A stretch of 33,810 bases of DNA from an uncultured beta proteobacterium (GCA_903995005.1 CAJEZV010000010.1:1-33810); one strand, 5' to 3'; positions 7,570 to 19,973 are shown, counted from the stretch's first letter. Translations and numbers: made by a program. The notes: a model not told the origin generated them from the letters alone.

Positions 7570-8072
7570 GAGCTCTTTTTATGTGCTCAAAATTATTCCT
7601 CGGAATTTTTTTGCTAGCTTATTCTATTGCTAGTTCTGTCTTGGCAACTCCCACTGAAGAGGCTAGACTCGAACAATTAAATAAGATTGAGCAGGAGCTT
7701 GAACTGCAGCGTGAGTGGGCAAAGTATCGTTGGGGTAAGGCTCAAGCTGAATGCTATCAAAAGTATTGGGTCAACTACTGTATTAGTAGTGCTAGAACCC
7801 AATATCGCAAAGAAATAGACCCAATTACCGAGCAAGAGATCACATTGCATGATGAGCAACGTAAATTACGTAAGAGCTTAAAAGATCAAGAAGATATCAA
7901 ACGCGCTGCTGAGCGTGCTGCGCCAGTGAAGGCTGCTGAGCGTGTAGATAATCAGCGTGAATTTGAAGAAAAGCAAAAAGCTGCTGCTGCAAGAGCGGCT
8001 GATCTAGAGCAGCGCCGTAAGGATGCGCCTAAGCGCGCACAAGAAAATAAAGCGGGTACGCAGCTCGATTAA
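7566..8072 (+). CDS. Exported charged coiled-coil protein of unknown function
   Basis: An N-terminal signal peptide ([22 protein letters not shown], then TP) predicts cleavage after VLA and export to the periplasm. The mature part is almost entirely charged helix: a Gln/Glu/Arg-rich segment, a pair of cysteines in [12 protein letters not shown] that could form a disulfide, then an Ala/Glu/Lys/Arg coiled coil resembling TolA-type linkers. From memory, similar small exported proteins with this Cys-x6-Cys segment are widespread in Burkholderiales without known function. The start is uncertain. TTG at 7566 has AAGGTGG before it and overlaps the kup stop; ATG at 7581 gives the cleaner signal peptide. 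It is translationally coupled with kup and followed by radA. Confidence 0.75.
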   Translation: MRALFMCSKLFLGIFLLAYSIASSVLATPTEEARLEQLNKIEQELELQREWAKYRWGKAQAECYQKYWVNYCISSARTQYRKEIDPITEQEITLHDEQRKLRKSLKDQEDIKRAAERAAPVKAAERVDNQREFEEKQKAAAARAADLEQRRKDAPKRAQENKAGTQLD

Positions 8073-8114
8073 TGATTCACTATATATTCATTTAACTTCA
8101 TTACTAGGCAACTC

Positions 8115-9479
8115 TTGGCTAAAGTCAAAACGGTTTATATCTGCCAATCTTGTGGTGGTACCTCTGCAAAGTGGCAAGGACAATGTCCATCTTGTCAGGC
8201 ATGGAACACGATGGAGGAGGGCTTGCCAGAGACAACCTCGAACTCTCGTTTTCAGGGTTTGGCACAATCCTTGCCGCGGCAAAAACTTTCTGCAATTGCT
8301 GCAGAAGACTTGCCAAGATTTAGCACAGGCGTAGAAGAGTTTGACCGCGTCTTAGGTGGTGGCTTAGTTCCAGGCGGTGTGGTGCTTTTAGGTGGTGATC
8401 CCGGTATTGGTAAATCCACATTACTTTTACAAGCTCTTGCCGAGATGAGTGCTGCTGGTATGAATGTGCTCTATAGCAGTGGCGAAGAGTCGGCCGCGCA
8501 AATTGCCTTACGTGCAAAACGCATTGCATTAGATGCCCCCCAGTTAGAGGTCTTAGCAGAAATTCAGTTGGAGAAACTGATTTCGATTATGGATACTGTT
8601 AAGCCACAAGTATTGGTAGTGGACTCGATTCAAACTTTGTACTCTGAGGTATTGAGTTCTGCACCAGGATCTGTGGCGCAGGTTCGGGAGTGTGCCGCGC
8701 AATTAACTAGGGCCGCTAAATCAAGTGGTATTTGTATCTTGATGGTGGGCCATGTTACTAAAGATGGCCACTTAGCCGGCCCTCGTGTACTTGAGCATAT
8801 TGTCGATACCGTTTTGTACTTTGAGGGTGATACACATTCTTCATTCCGCCTGGTACGCTCAATTAAAAATCGTTTTGGTGCTGTGAATGAGCTGGGCGTA
8901 TTTGCGATGACTGAAAAAGGTCTGCGCGGTGTTACGAATCCTTCCGCCATTTTCCTATCGCAGCACGAGCAGATGGTTCCGGGGGCGTGTGTATTGGTGA
9001 CCCAAGAGGGTAGTCGGCCATTGTTGGTAGAAATTCAGGCGCTAGTAGATACCGCACATGTTCCTAATCCTAGGCGTTTGGCCGTTGGTTTAGAGCAAGC
9101 TCGCTTGGCAATGCTCTTAGCGGTATTGCATCGTCATGCTGGTATTGCTTGCTTTGATCAAGATGTGTTCTTAAATGCAGTCGGTGGGGTCAAAATCTCA
9201 GAGCCTGCAGCTGACTTAGCAGTGCTGTTGGCAATCCAGTCGTCGATTCGAAATCGCGCTTTACCTAAAGAGCTCATCGTATTTGGTGAGGTTGGCTTGG
9301 CTGGAGAGATTCGTCCATGTCCGCGTGGTCAAGAACGATTGAAAGAGGCTGCTAAGTTGGGCTTCACAGTCGCCATTATTCCGAAGGCCAATATGCCTAA
9401 GACGAAGATTCCTGGTTTGAAAGTTATTCCAGTGGAGCGAATTGATCAGGCAATTGCTGCAGCAGCAGAATTAAGTTGA
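8115..9479 (+). CDS. radA: DNA repair protein RadA
   Basis: This RecA-related ATPase promotes branch migration of recombination intermediates. The 454-residue protein has all parts in order. The zinc finger has Cys10, Cys13, Cys24 and Cys27 (CQSCG ... CPSC). Walker A is GGDPGIGKST (93-102), Walker B is VLVVDSIQT, the RadA-specific motif is KNRFG (251-255), and the C-terminus is a Lon-protease-like domain (about 285-454, with VGGVKISEPAADLAV). The start codon is TTG at 8115 (MAKVKTVYICQSCG), with AGGCA a few bases upstream. It is convergent with prmB, seven bases away, with no room for a separate terminator. Confidence 0.97.
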   Translation: MAKVKTVYICQSCGGTSAKWQGQCPSCQAWNTMEEGLPETTSNSRFQGLAQSLPRQKLSAIAAEDLPRFSTGVEEFDRVLGGGLVPGGVVLLGGDPGIGKSTLLLQALAEMSAAGMNVLYSSGEESAAQIALRAKRIALDAPQLEVLAEIQLEKLISIMDTVKPQVLVVDSIQTLYSEVLSSAPGSVAQVRECAAQLTRAAKSSGICILMVGHVTKDGHLAGPRVLEHIVDTVLYFEGDTHSSFRLVRSIKNRFGAVNELGVFAMTEKGLRGVTNPSAIFLSQHEQMVPGACVLVTQEGSRPLLVEIQALVDTAHVPNPRRLAVGLEQARLAMLLAVLHRHAGIACFDQDVFLNAVGGVKISEPAADLAVLLAIQSSIRNRALPKELIVFGEVGLAGEIRPCPRGQERLKEAAKLGFTVAIIPKANMPKTKIPGLKVIPVERIDQAIAAAAELS

Positions 9480-9486
9480 TGACTGG

Positions 9487-10383
9487 TTAGCGCAGGTCTT
9501 CTGCCTGAATTAATAAGACTTGCTCTTCACCAGCAGATACTTCCATCCAAATGACTGGAATTTGCGGGAAGGCTTTTTTGAAGTTTTCATATTCATTGCC
9601 AATCTCAATCAGAATGGCACCACGCTCAGATAAGTAATCAGGCGCATGCGCAATAATTCTTCTGATTAAGTCCATCCCATCATCTCCACCCGCTAATGCT
9701 AGAGCTGGCTCAGCATGATATTCAATGGGAAGTGCACTCATTGAGTTCGAGTTAACGTATGGCGGGTTGCAAATGATCAAGTCAAAAAGATTGTTTTCAT
9801 TAGGCTCAGGTAGTGCATTCCATAAGTCGCCATCGAATAATTCTACTTGAGAGCTCAAGCCATGCCGATCCAGATTACGCGCAGCAACAGATAAGGCGGG
9901 CATACTGATATCGCAAGCGCTAACATGAATATCAGGGCAAGAGAGTGCGAGTAGCACTGCTAGTGAGCCATTACCAGTACATAAATCAAGCGCTTTGCCA
10001 TCTGCTGGTAGCCAAGGCTCTAGGGAGCCATCCACAATGAGTTCTGCAATCCATGAACGAGGAACAATACTTTGATCGCTGCAGAAAAAAGGTACGCCCA
10101 TAAGCCATGCCTCGCCCAAAATATAGGCGAGTGGTTTGCGTGTGGAGATTCTTGCATCAGCAACAGCGATTGCTTTTTGCTGCTGCTCTTGTGTAATGAG
10201 ATCTTCTAAATGATCTAGCGCAACACTTGGGCTTAAATCGATCTGTTTGCTGACAAGCCACAAGGCTTCACTCTGTGAATCAATGGCGCCATGTCCATAA
10301 TGTAATTTGGTAGCCTCCAGTTTTTGTGCAATTTGATTGATGCACTGATTAACTGTTAGAGATTGCTGAGGCTCAGGGTCCAT
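9487..10383 (-). CDS. prmB: Ribosomal protein L3 N5-glutamine methyltransferase PrmB
   Basis: The enzyme transfers a methyl group from SAM to a glutamine side chain, in PrmB that of ribosomal protein L3. The 298-residue protein has an N-terminal helical substrate domain (about 1-110), the SAM site DLCTGNGSLAV (133-143), the acidic ACDIS (156-160), and the hallmark NPPYV (206-210) that binds the target glutamine. The order YILGEAWLMGVPF (87-99) before the SAM domain favours PrmB over the related PrmC (which methylates release factors). The gene is the last of the leftward dapD-dapE-prmB cluster, 37 bases after dapE. PrmB is favoured, but PrmC cannot be wholly excluded without alignment. Confidence 0.9.
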   Translation of the reverse strand: MDPEPQQSLTVNQCINQIAQKLEATKLHYGHGAIDSQSEALWLVSKQIDLSPSVALDHLEDLITQEQQQKAIAVADARISTRKPLAYILGEAWLMGVPFFCSDQSIVPRSWIAELIVDGSLEPWLPADGKALDLCTGNGSLAVLLALSCPDIHVSACDISMPALSVAARNLDRHGLSSQVELFDGDLWNALPEPNENNLFDLIICNPPYVNSNSMSALPIEYHAEPALALAGGDDGMDLIRRIIAHAPDYLSERGAILIEIGNEYENFKKAFPQIPVIWMEVSAGEEQVLLIQAEDLR

Positions 10384-10420
10384 GATGGATTAGTTGTATT
10401 AGAAAAGAATCTATTCGCAA

Positions 10421-11572
10421 TTAAGCAATGAGTTGCTCAAGAGTTTTGCGATAAATATTTTTGAGGGGCTCTACATCATCAATGATGACGCACTCATCAA
10501 TCTTATGGCTAGTGGCATTTAGGGGGCCAAACTCCACCACTTCTTTGCATATATTGGCAATAAAACGACCATCGCTGGTGCCGCCAGTAGTAGAGAGTTC
10601 TGTATCAATCTGAGTTTCAGATTTAATCGCTGTGCGCAGTGCTCCTGCTAAAGCGCCATCGCCTGTAATGAATGGACTGCCGCCTAATACCCATTCAATT
10701 TCAAAATCAAGCCCAGCATCTTTGAGAATCTTTTCAAGACGCTCACGCAATTGCTCTGGTTTGCTCTCGGTTGAGAAGCGGAAGTTGAAATCAATGGTTA
10801 GCTCGCCAGGGATGACGTTATTTGCGCCGGTGCCTGCATGAATATTGGAGATCTGAAAGCTGGTCGGTTGAAAATATTGATTCCCTTTGTCCCATTCAGT
10901 TTCTACTAGCGCAGAAATTGCAGGTGCAGAAAGATGAATCGGATTTTTGCCTAAATGAGGGTAGGCGATGTGCGCCTGGATACCTTTCATTTTGAGCTTG
11001 CCTGACAAGGAGCCACGGCGTCCATTCTTAATCATGTCGCCGAGTTGGTCTACCGAGGTGGGTTCACCAATCACACAATAGTCTAGACGTTGACCATGCT
11101 TTCGCAAGCGTTCACACATGATTACGGTGCCGTCATTTGCGGGACCTTCTTCATCGCTAGTAATGAGAAAAGCAATGGAGCCTTGGTGATCGGGGTGGGC
11201 AGCAACAAACTCTTCAGTAGCGACAACAAATCCAGCAAGGGAGGTCTTCATATCCGCTGCACCACGACCATAAAGCATGCCATTGCGTATGGTTGGGGTG
11301 AATGGGTTGCTAGTCCACTTTTCCAATGGCCCAGTTGGCACAACGTCTGTATGTCCAGCAAACATTAGTACTTTGCCTTCGTCACCAGCTTTCCCTTTTT
11401 TAATTGCCCACAAGTTAGTTACTTGAAAGTTATCAGGGCCACTCACAACACTCTCGGTATGAAAGCCGAGAGCTTGTAAGCGTGTCGCGATTAATTCTTG
11501 GCAACCACCATCAGCCGGGGTAACGGAATTGCAAGCAATGAGAGCTTTTGTGAGCTCAAGGGTGGCGCTCAT
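10421..11572 (-). CDS. dapE: Succinyl-diaminopimelate desuccinylase DapE
   Basis: DapE removes succinate from N-succinyl-LL-diaminopimelate in the lysine and peptidoglycan precursor pathway. The 383-residue M20-family metalloenzyme shows [12 protein letters not shown] with zinc ligand His74 and Asp76, YGRGAADMK with bridging Asp107, and SDEEGPA with Glu141 (general base) and Glu142. [11 protein letters not shown] lies near residue 330, and a late His of NATSHKIDE completes the site. The dimerisation domain lies between (about 180-295). It follows dapD by six bases, so the two are surely co-transcribed and supply consecutive parts of one pathway. The assignment is firm. Confidence 0.97.
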   Translation of the reverse strand: MSATLELTKALIACNSVTPADGGCQELIATRLQALGFHTESVVSGPDNFQVTNLWAIKKGKAGDEGKVLMFAGHTDVVPTGPLEKWTSNPFTPTIRNGMLYGRGAADMKTSLAGFVVATEEFVAAHPDHQGSIAFLITSDEEGPANDGTVIMCERLRKHGQRLDYCVIGEPTSVDQLGDMIKNGRRGSLSGKLKMKGIQAHIAYPHLGKNPIHLSAPAISALVETEWDKGNQYFQPTSFQISNIHAGTGANNVIPGELTIDFNFRFSTESKPEQLRERLEKILKDAGLDFEIEWVLGGSPFITGDGALAGALRTAIKSETQIDTELSTTGGTSDGRFIANICKEVVEFGPLNATSHKIDECVIIDDVEPLKNIYRKTLEQLIA

Positions 11573-11578
11573 CGAAAT

Positions 11579-12406
11579 TTAGTCGCGAAGTAATTCGTTA
11601 ATAGCGGTCTTTGCTCTAGTTTGAGCATCCACTTTCTTCACGATAACCGCAGCATACAAGCTATATTTACCGCACGCAGAGGGCAGTGAGCCAGGTACGA
11701 CTACAGAGCCTGCTGGAACTCGTCCGTAATGGACTTCGCCAGTCTCGCGGTCATAAATCTTGGTGCTTTGGCCGATATACACGCCCATCGAGAGTACAGC
11801 ATTTTCTTCAATGACCACGCCTTCAACCACTTCGGAGCGAGCTCCAATGAAGCAGTTATCTTCAATGATGACTGGGCCAGCCTGGATGGGTTCTAAAACA
11901 CCGCCAATACCTACGCCACCGGAAAGGTGAACATTTTTACCGATTTGGGCACAAGAACCAACTGTTGCCCAGGTATCAACCATGGTGCCTTCACCAACAT
12001 AGGCGCCAATATTGACGTAAGAGGGCATTAAAACCGCATTTTTGCCAATAAATGAGCCGCGACGGGCCATGGCTGGGGGGACTACGCGGAAGCCACCAGC
12101 AGCAAAATCGGCCGCGGTGTAGTTCTGGAATTTGCTAGGTACCTTGTCGTAGAACTGGGTATAGCCGCCAGCGCCCATAGGAATGTTGTCCTCAAGTCGG
12201 AAGGAAAGCAAAACAGCCTTCTTAACCCACTGATTTACCTCCCATTTACCAACGCTACGGCGTTCAGCAACGCGAATAGTGCCGTTATTGAGGCCTTCTA
12301 AGACGGCATTTACAGCGCCGCGGACGTTGCCAGGGGCGCTATCTGGAGAGAGGTTTGCGCGGTTTTCCCAGGCTTCTTCAATGATGCTTTGTGGTGATTG
12401 GCTCAT
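11579..12406 (-). CDS. dapD: Tetrahydrodipicolinate N-succinyltransferase DapD
   Basis: DapD succinylates tetrahydrodipicolinate with succinyl-CoA, opening the succinylase branch of lysine and diaminopimelate synthesis. The 275-residue protein has an N-terminal helical domain with [15 protein letters not shown] left-handed beta-helix built of hexapeptide repeats follows from about residue 120 to 230 ([40 protein letters not shown]). Trimeric hexapeptide acyltransferases of this family usually have this length. It is the first gene of the leftward cluster, preceded by a minus-strand TATAAT at 12464-12469, and is divergent from smc. The assignment is firm. Confidence 0.97.
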   Translation of the reverse strand: MSQSPQSIIEEAWENRANLSPDSAPGNVRGAVNAVLEGLNNGTIRVAERRSVGKWEVNQWVKKAVLLSFRLEDNIPMGAGGYTQFYDKVPSKFQNYTAADFAAGGFRVVPPAMARRGSFIGKNAVLMPSYVNIGAYVGEGTMVDTWATVGSCAQIGKNVHLSGGVGIGGVLEPIQAGPVIIEDNCFIGARSEVVEGVVIEENAVLSMGVYIGQSTKIYDRETGEVHYGRVPAGSVVVPGSLPSACGKYSLYAAVIVKKVDAQTRAKTAINELLRD

Positions 12407-12463
12407 GCTTTTTAGTTAACTATCAGATTGTTAAGGGATTTTGTCCCAGGAGGTAGATTTATC

Positions 12464-12469
12464 ATTATA
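12464..12469 (-). promoter_or_regulatory. -10 box of the dapD-dapE-prmB cluster
   Basis: The minus strand reads TATAAT here, giving a start near 12457 and a leader of about 50 bases to the dapD ATG. No convincing -35 is seen at 17 or 18 bases. Confidence 0.45.
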
Positions 12470-12581
12470 TCGATGGGGAGAAAACGCGTCTAAGGAGCCC
12501 CAAGCTTGCTATCATCTTCCCACTTTAGCTTTAATTATTTATCTCCTTGTTTAAACCTCTTTTTTCCCTACAAAGTACGCC

Positions 12582-15500
12582 GTGCAACTGAAATCCATCA
12601 AACTTTCCGGCTTTAAGTCTTTCGTTGACCCAACCCATTTTGAAATGCCTGGCCAATTAATTGGCGTTGTAGGTCCTAACGGTTGTGGAAAGTCGAACAT
12701 TATTGACGCTGTCCGCTGGGTTTTGGGTGAATCCCGCGCCAGCGAGTTACGTGGCGAATCGATGCAGGACGTTATTTTTAACGGCTCTGGTTTGCGTAAG
12801 CCATCTGGTCGTGCCAGCGTAGAACTCATTTTTGATAATTCTGAAGGACGTGCTCAAGGTCAATGGAGTGCTTTTACAGAATTAGGTATTAAACGTGTTT
12901 TGACTCGTGACGGTAACTCAAGTTATTACGTCAACAATCAAGTAGTGCGTCGTAAAGATATCCAAGATATTTTCTTGGGAACAGGTATGGGTCCAAGAGG
13001 TTACGCCATTATTGGACAGGGTACTATCAATCGCATCTTAGAAGCAAAGCCAGAAGAATTGCGGGTTTTCTTGGAAGAGGCGGCTGGTGTTTCTAAATAC
13101 AAAGAGCGTCGCAAAGAAACTGCATCACGTTTAGAAGACACTGTAGAAAACTTAACACGTGTTGAAGATATCTTGCGTGAGCTTGATCAGCAGTTAACTC
13201 GCTTAGAGAAACAAGCTACGGTTGCTGAGCGACATGCTGAGCTCTCTACGCAAATGAATTCACAGCAACAGTTACTTTGGTTTGTGCGTCAAACTGAGGC
13301 TGGAAAAGAGCAAGAGCGCCATGCTAACGGTATCCGTGATACCCAGGTAAGCTTAGAAGAGCAGACAGCAAAGCTGCGTCATGCCGAAGCTGAATTAGAA
13401 ACTATGCGTACCCAACAGTACTCTTTACAAGATAAGGTTTCTCAAGCGCAGGGTGATTTATATCAAACCAACTCCGATGTGAGTCAGGTTGAATCACAGA
13501 TTCATTACGTACAAGAAGCACGTCAACGTTTGCAACAGCAAACTCAAGATTTGCAAGCCCAGTTACAGCGCTGGACCGTTCAAGAGACTGATGCTGCGCA
13601 AGCGCAACGTACTACCGAACATGAACTTAGCGAAGCAGCAGAGAAAGAGCAATCCTTGTCGGCTAATCTCAATGGCTTACAAGAGCAAATGCCAAGTCGT
13701 GAAGAAACTTACCAAGCATCTGCTCGTGAATTAAATCATGCACGTGATAGCTTGGCATCGATTGAGCAGCGTTTAGCAAGTTTGGGTGAGCGTATTCGTG
13801 CGATGTCTGCGCAATCAGATGAGCTAAAGGGGCGCGAGACTCGTCTTACCAGTGAATTAGATGGTATGCGTAGGCCGGATGCACAGGCTTTACAAATGGC
13901 GATTGATCGTCAGGCTATGGCTCAGCGCAAAGTGGATGAAGCTAAGCAGCGCGCAGCCGATACACAGCAACGTGTTCCAGCTGCTGATGAGGCACGAAAC
14001 GCCGCTCAACAAAAGATTCAATCTGCGAACCAAGACCTCGCCCAAACTGAAGCGAAGCTCACCGCATTAACAGCTTTACAGGCGAGCGTTCAAGCTCAAG
14101 GCAAGATTGGTCCATGGCTAGAGACCAAGGGACTCAAAGAGAGCAAGCGTCTCTGGCAAGAGCTCAAAGTTGAGAGCGGCTGGGAAGCTGCTTTGGAGTC
14201 TGTCTTGCGTGAGCGTTTAGCTGCGGTGACTGCAAAGAGCGTTCAAGAGACACTAGCTTTGGCTAATGATGCTCCACCAAGTCGCTTGGCAATTTTGCTG
14301 ACAGAAGAAATTACTCCTGCGCATACAGTAGTGCCAGCAGATTTCACGCCACTCCTTACTCGTGTTCAAAGTGCTGGTGCAGCACGTCTCACCTCTGTGT
14401 TACAAGAGTGGTTGGACAATATTTATATTTCTAGCAGCTTAGAGGATGCTTTGCATCGTCGCGAGAAATTGCCAGCGGGCGGTGCTTTTGTAACCCAACA
14501 GGGTCACCTGGTTAGTCGCGTTAGCGTTCAACTCTATGCTGCAGACTCTGAGCAAGCCGGTATGTTGGCTCGTGCGCAGGAGATGGAGAGTCTTGAAAAG
14601 CAATTGCGTGCACAAAAACTCATGCAAAGCGAGTTGCAGGGCGAACTAGATCAATGCTCTGCAAATTATCAAGCTGCGCATCAGGCAGCAGAGCAAGCGC
14701 GTATTCATGCTGAACATGCTGTTCAAGAAGCGCATGGCTTTGAGGTAGAGAGAATGCAGCTCACTCAGGCTGAAGAGCAATATAGTCAACGCGCTGCTCA
14801 AATTCAGGGTGAGTTATCAGAGTTGCATCAGCAAATGACACAGCTCAGCACAAATCAAGAGCAGTCTGCTGCAGAGTTGACTCAAGCAGAGCAATCAAAG
14901 CAGGAGCTTCAAGAGTCTCTTCAGGCAGCCCAAGATAAATTAGAGCTCTCTACGCAAGAGCGTGATCGTTTACGTGAATCTCTTCGTGCTGCCGAGATGG
15001 CTGCACAAGAAGCAGCATTTGCAACTCGCTCATTGCAGCAACGCATTGCTGATTTGCAACGTGATCAAAGTACAGCGCGTACTCAGATCATGGAGATCCA
15101 GGATAAGCATGACTTGGCTACCCAAGAATTATCCACTTTGAGTGATGAAGAAGCGCAAGATAAATTACAAGGCTTGTTACTAGCTCGAAGTGCACGTGAG
15201 GCTGCCCTAGCGAATGCTCGTACAGAACAAGATGCTTTATTGCATCAATTGCGTGAGGCTGATGAGGCTCGTATGCAAATTGAGCGTGGCTTGCAGCCAA
15301 TGCGCGATAAGGTGGTTGACTTGCAATTACGTGAACAAGCTGCCCGCTTGAACTTTGAGCAATTTGCAACTTTGTTATCGGATGCAGAGGCTGATCTCAG
15401 TGCGCTCGAGGCCAATTTCAGTCCAGACTTAAAAGTAGGTGCGCTTCAAACTGAAGTGAATCGCTTGAATACTGAAATCCAATCTTTAGGCCCAGTGAAT

Positions 15501-16103
15501 ATGGCGGCCCTTGATGAGTTAGCCAGTTCCAGAGAGCGTAAGCAGTTCTTGGATGCACAATCTGCTGACTTGAATGAAGCAATGCAAACCTTGACAGATG
15601 CGATTGCCAAGATTGATGCTGAGACACGGGATTTATTACAGGGCACTTTTGATCAAGTCAACGGTCACTTCGGCAAACTCTTCCCAGAATTATTTGGTGG
15701 TGGACACGCTGAGCTGGTAATGACTGGCGAAGAGATTTTGGATGCTGGTGTTCAGGTAATGGCGCAGCCTCCAGGTAAAAAGAATAGCTCTATTTACCTC
15801 CTCTCTGGTGGTGAGAAAGCCTTGACTGCGATTGCTTTAGTTTTCTCACTCTTCCTTTTGAATCCGGCACCATTCTGCTTGCTAGATGAGGTGGATGCAC
15901 CATTGGATGACGCTAATACCTTGCGCTATTCACAGCTAGTTGCCAAAATGTCAGATAAGACACAGTTTTTGTTTATCTCTCATAACAAGATCACTATGGA
16001 AATTGCTCATCAACTGATTGGTGTCACAATGCAAGAACAGGGTGTCTCCAGAATTGTGGCGGTAGATATTGCATCTGCTGTATCGATGGTCGAGGCTGCC
16101 TAA
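12582..16103 (+). CDS. smc: Chromosome partition protein Smc
   Basis: Smc is the condensin-like ATPase that organises and segregates the chromosome. The 1173-residue protein is full length. The N-terminal head has Walker A GPNGCGKSNIIDA (31-43). A long Gln/Glu/Ala-rich coiled coil follows to about 505. The hinge lies at about 508-660 (GKIGPWLE onward), then a second coiled coil. The C-terminal head has the signature LLSGGEKALTAIAL (about 1073) and Walker B CLLDEVDAPLDD (about 1098). Translation starts at GTG 12582 (MQLKSIKLSGFKSF). It heads a rightward cluster with zipA and ligA. Its stop directly abuts the next start, so the genes are coupled. Confidence 0.97.
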   Translation: MQLKSIKLSGFKSFVDPTHFEMPGQLIGVVGPNGCGKSNIIDAVRWVLGESRASELRGESMQDVIFNGSGLRKPSGRASVELIFDNSEGRAQGQWSAFTELGIKRVLTRDGNSSYYVNNQVVRRKDIQDIFLGTGMGPRGYAIIGQGTINRILEAKPEELRVFLEEAAGVSKYKERRKETASRLEDTVENLTRVEDILRELDQQLTRLEKQATVAERHAELSTQMNSQQQLLWFVRQTEAGKEQERHANGIRDTQVSLEEQTAKLRHAEAELETMRTQQYSLQDKVSQAQGDLYQTNSDVSQVESQIHYVQEARQRLQQQTQDLQAQLQRWTVQETDAAQAQRTTEHELSEAAEKEQSLSANLNGLQEQMPSREETYQASARELNHARDSLASIEQRLASLGERIRAMSAQSDELKGRETRLTSELDGMRRPDAQALQMAIDRQAMAQRKVDEAKQRAADTQQRVPAADEARNAAQQKIQSANQDLAQTEAKLTALTALQASVQAQGKIGPWLETKGLKESKRLWQELKVESGWEAALESVLRERLAAVTAKSVQETLALANDAPPSRLAILLTEEITPAHTVVPADFTPLLTRVQSAGAARLTSVLQEWLDNIYISSSLEDALHRREKLPAGGAFVTQQGHLVSRVSVQLYAADSEQAGMLARAQEMESLEKQLRAQKLMQSELQGELDQCSANYQAAHQAAEQARIHAEHAVQEAHGFEVERMQLTQAEEQYSQRAAQIQGELSELHQQMTQLSTNQEQSAAELTQAEQSKQELQESLQAAQDKLELSTQERDRLRESLRAAEMAAQEAAFATRSLQQRIADLQRDQSTARTQIMEIQDKHDLATQELSTLSDEEAQDKLQGLLLARSAREAALANARTEQDALLHQLREADEARMQIERGLQPMRDKVVDLQLREQAARLNFEQFATLLSDAEADLSALEANFSPDLKVGALQTEVNRLNTEIQSLGPVNMAALDELASSRERKQFLDAQSADLNEAMQTLTDAIAKIDAETRDLLQGTFDQVNGHFGKLFPELFGGGHAELVMTGEEILDAGVQVMAQPPGKKNSSIYLLSGGEKALTAIALVFSLFLLNPAPFCLLDEVDAPLDDANTLRYSQLVAKMSDKTQFLFISHNKITMEIAHQLIGVTMQEQGVSRIVAVDIASAVSMVEAA

Positions 16104-17159
16104 GTGTACGTAGAAAAAATCATGACAACATTAGGTTTGTCTGATTTGCAATTCGCTTTGGCTGCAATTGGACTATTGATTTTGATATCAGTAGCCACTC
16201 TGAATTTTAAATATGCCCGCGCTCGCCGTAAAGCAAATGAGCAAGCTGAATTTTCCGATGATCGTACTCGTCGCGAACCTGGTTTTGCTGAGCCAGATGC
16301 AGAGCGAACTGAGCCAAGCTTCGGGACTGCCTTAGTAGCAAGCTCTACTCCAGAGAAATTTATGATTGATCCTCGTATCGATTGCGTCATTACTCTTCGA
16401 TTTGACGAGGCCATCGCTGGATCAGAGATCTTGGAAGAGCTGAATGACTGGACTAGCTCCCAAGTACAGGCCAATGCACGATGGATTTGCGAGGGATTAA
16501 ATGCAGACCAAGACGCTGCTGAGAGCTGGGAAGAGCTTAAGCCTGAATCTTCTTATGCCGAGCTGCAGCTAGCAATTCAATTGGCAAGTCGTCGTGGAGC
16601 GATTGGAGTACTGGAGTTATCAGATTTCTGTTCGCGCGCACAAGCGCTTGCTGAAACTTTGGGCTCTCAGATTGATATGCCGAGCGTGAGCACGATGCTA
16701 GAAAGCGCTAAAGAATTGGACGTGATGGCGGCTGATAGCGATATCCAATTATGTATTAACGTTTTATTCGATGAGCCATGCCCGTGGGGTAATTTTGATG
16801 CTCTGATGCGTCAACGTGGTTTCAAGCTGGCTCGCAACGGCAGACAATATGAGTTTTATAGCAATGGGACACTCATTTTTAATAGCGCTGATTTAGAGCC
16901 CAATGCACCTGTATCACAACTGACTTTATTGCTCGAGGTTCCATTGGTCTCCCAGGAGCAGCGTGCATTCGAAAGAATGCTGAGCGAAGGTGTTGAGATT
17001 TCTCAGGCGGCTCATGGCCGCTTAGTGGATGACAATGGAATTAATCTGAGTGAAGCTGCGGTGGTGAGTATTCGTCAGCATCTCGATGTCCTTTATGCCA
17101 ATCTTGAGAAATCCGGTATTGCTGCTGGATCTTCTGCAGCTAGCAGACTATTTAGCTAG
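16104..17159 (+). CDS. zipA: Cell division protein ZipA-like
   Basis: ZipA anchors FtsZ at the membrane during septum formation. Here the N-terminus has one membrane helix (LQFALAAIGLLILISVATL, about 15-33), then a short basic and acidic linker. A C-terminal ZipA-type FtsZ-binding domain follows, from about residue 215 (IQLCINVLFDEPCPWGNFDAL onward). The middle segment is less conserved. The gap to smc is zero bases and to ligA nine bases; the order smc-zipA-ligA is familiar from betaproteobacteria and supports the call. The start is GTG 16104 or ATG 16122; neither has a strong ribosome binding site. Sequence likeness to E. coli ZipA is low, so the call rests on layout and context. Confidence 0.85.
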   Translation: MYVEKIMTTLGLSDLQFALAAIGLLILISVATLNFKYARARRKANEQAEFSDDRTRREPGFAEPDAERTEPSFGTALVASSTPEKFMIDPRIDCVITLRFDEAIAGSEILEELNDWTSSQVQANARWICEGLNADQDAAESWEELKPESSYAELQLAIQLASRRGAIGVLELSDFCSRAQALAETLGSQIDMPSVSTMLESAKELDVMAADSDIQLCINVLFDEPCPWGNFDALMRQRGFKLARNGRQYEFYSNGTLIFNSADLEPNAPVSQLTLLLEVPLVSQEQRAFERMLSEGVEISQAAHGRLVDDNGINLSEAAVVSIRQHLDVLYANLEKSGIAAGSSAASRLFS

Positions 17160-19184
<2,025 letters not shown>

Positions 19185-19196
19185 ATCGCATTTGAT

Positions 19197-19961
19197 ATGA
19201 ACTTACTAAAGCAAACATTCCATCTCAATTCAGAACACTGGGTTAGCCTAGGTCCAATTTCCGATCAAGAGAAGCAGGTCCGAGTCGATTTAGCCACTGC
19301 TTATCAATTGGCGTATTTAAAAAATTGGGATGATGGTATTTACACGCATATTTCAGCTTCAGTCCCAGGTGAAGATGGCGCCTATCTGCTGAATCGATTT
19401 GGCTTGCGGTTTAATGAAGTCACTCCGCAAAATTTAGTGAAGGTGAATCTTCAGTGTCAGATATTGGCAGGAGAGGGGCCTGTAAATCAGACTGGATTTG
19501 CAATCCATGGCGCAGTCCATTCTGCACGCCCAGATGCCAAGTGTGTATTGCATCTGCATGTAGACTCAGTAATCGCTGTATCTGCCCAAACACAAGGTCT
19601 TTTGCCAATTTCACAGCATGCATTGCGTTTTTATGAAGATATGGCCTATCACCACTATCAAGGTCTGGCGCTATCTTCAGATGAGCAAGCGCATTTAGTG
19701 AAAAGTCTAGGCAATAAAAAAGCAATCCTTTTGCATAATCATGGCAGCATTGTGTGTGGAACGTCTGTGCAACAGGCTTTTTATCTGATGGATGTTTTAG
19801 ATAAAGCCTGCAAGATCCAAGTTTTATCACGATCCAGTACAGATTTGGTCCACCCAGCTCAAAAGATTTGTGAATTAACTTATAAACAGCTTTGCAGTGA
19901 TGGTGATGAAGAGGGTCAGCTTGAATGGCCTGCGTATCAAAGAATTTTGTTGGCTAGCTAA
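19197..19961 (+). CDS. Class II aldolase/adducin family protein
   Basis: A zinc-dependent aldolase-fold protein of 254 residues. Metal-ligand candidates are visible: HLHVDS (His119, His121) and LLHNHGS (His180 or His182). Where fuculose-phosphate aldolase has its catalytic Glu, this protein reads NQTGFAIHGAVHSARPD, with Gly in that place. This is typical of the adducin-like branch, whose reactions are mostly unknown, so a true aldol cleavage is not assured. It follows ligA by twelve bases and precedes the tautomerase-like gene by twelve, so it is probably transcribed with the smc-zipA-ligA cluster. The two small metabolic genes are nevertheless functionally unlike that cluster. The substrate cannot be inferred. 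Confidence 0.88.
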   Translation: MNLLKQTFHLNSEHWVSLGPISDQEKQVRVDLATAYQLAYLKNWDDGIYTHISASVPGEDGAYLLNRFGLRFNEVTPQNLVKVNLQCQILAGEGPVNQTGFAIHGAVHSARPDAKCVLHLHVDSVIAVSAQTQGLLPISQHALRFYEDMAYHHYQGLALSSDEQAHLVKSLGNKKAILLHNHGSIVCGTSVQQAFYLMDVLDKACKIQVLSRSSTDLVHPAQKICELTYKQLCSDGDEEGQLEWPAYQRILLAS

Positions 19962-19973
19962 GAGGAGAAAAGA

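Noticed and set aside
8023..8334. Plus-strand open frame of 103 residues across the start of radA
   Set aside because: It overlaps the exported-protein gene and the radA zinc finger in another frame and encodes a low-sense basic peptide.
13200..15600. Repeated CAAGAG/GAGCAA-like motifs that look like a tandem repeat
   Set aside because: They arise from Gln/Glu-rich coiled-coil codons of smc and not from a DNA repeat.
19420..19830. Minus-strand open frame of 136 residues
   Set aside because: It is antisense to the class II aldolase gene, whose protein is clearly conserved.
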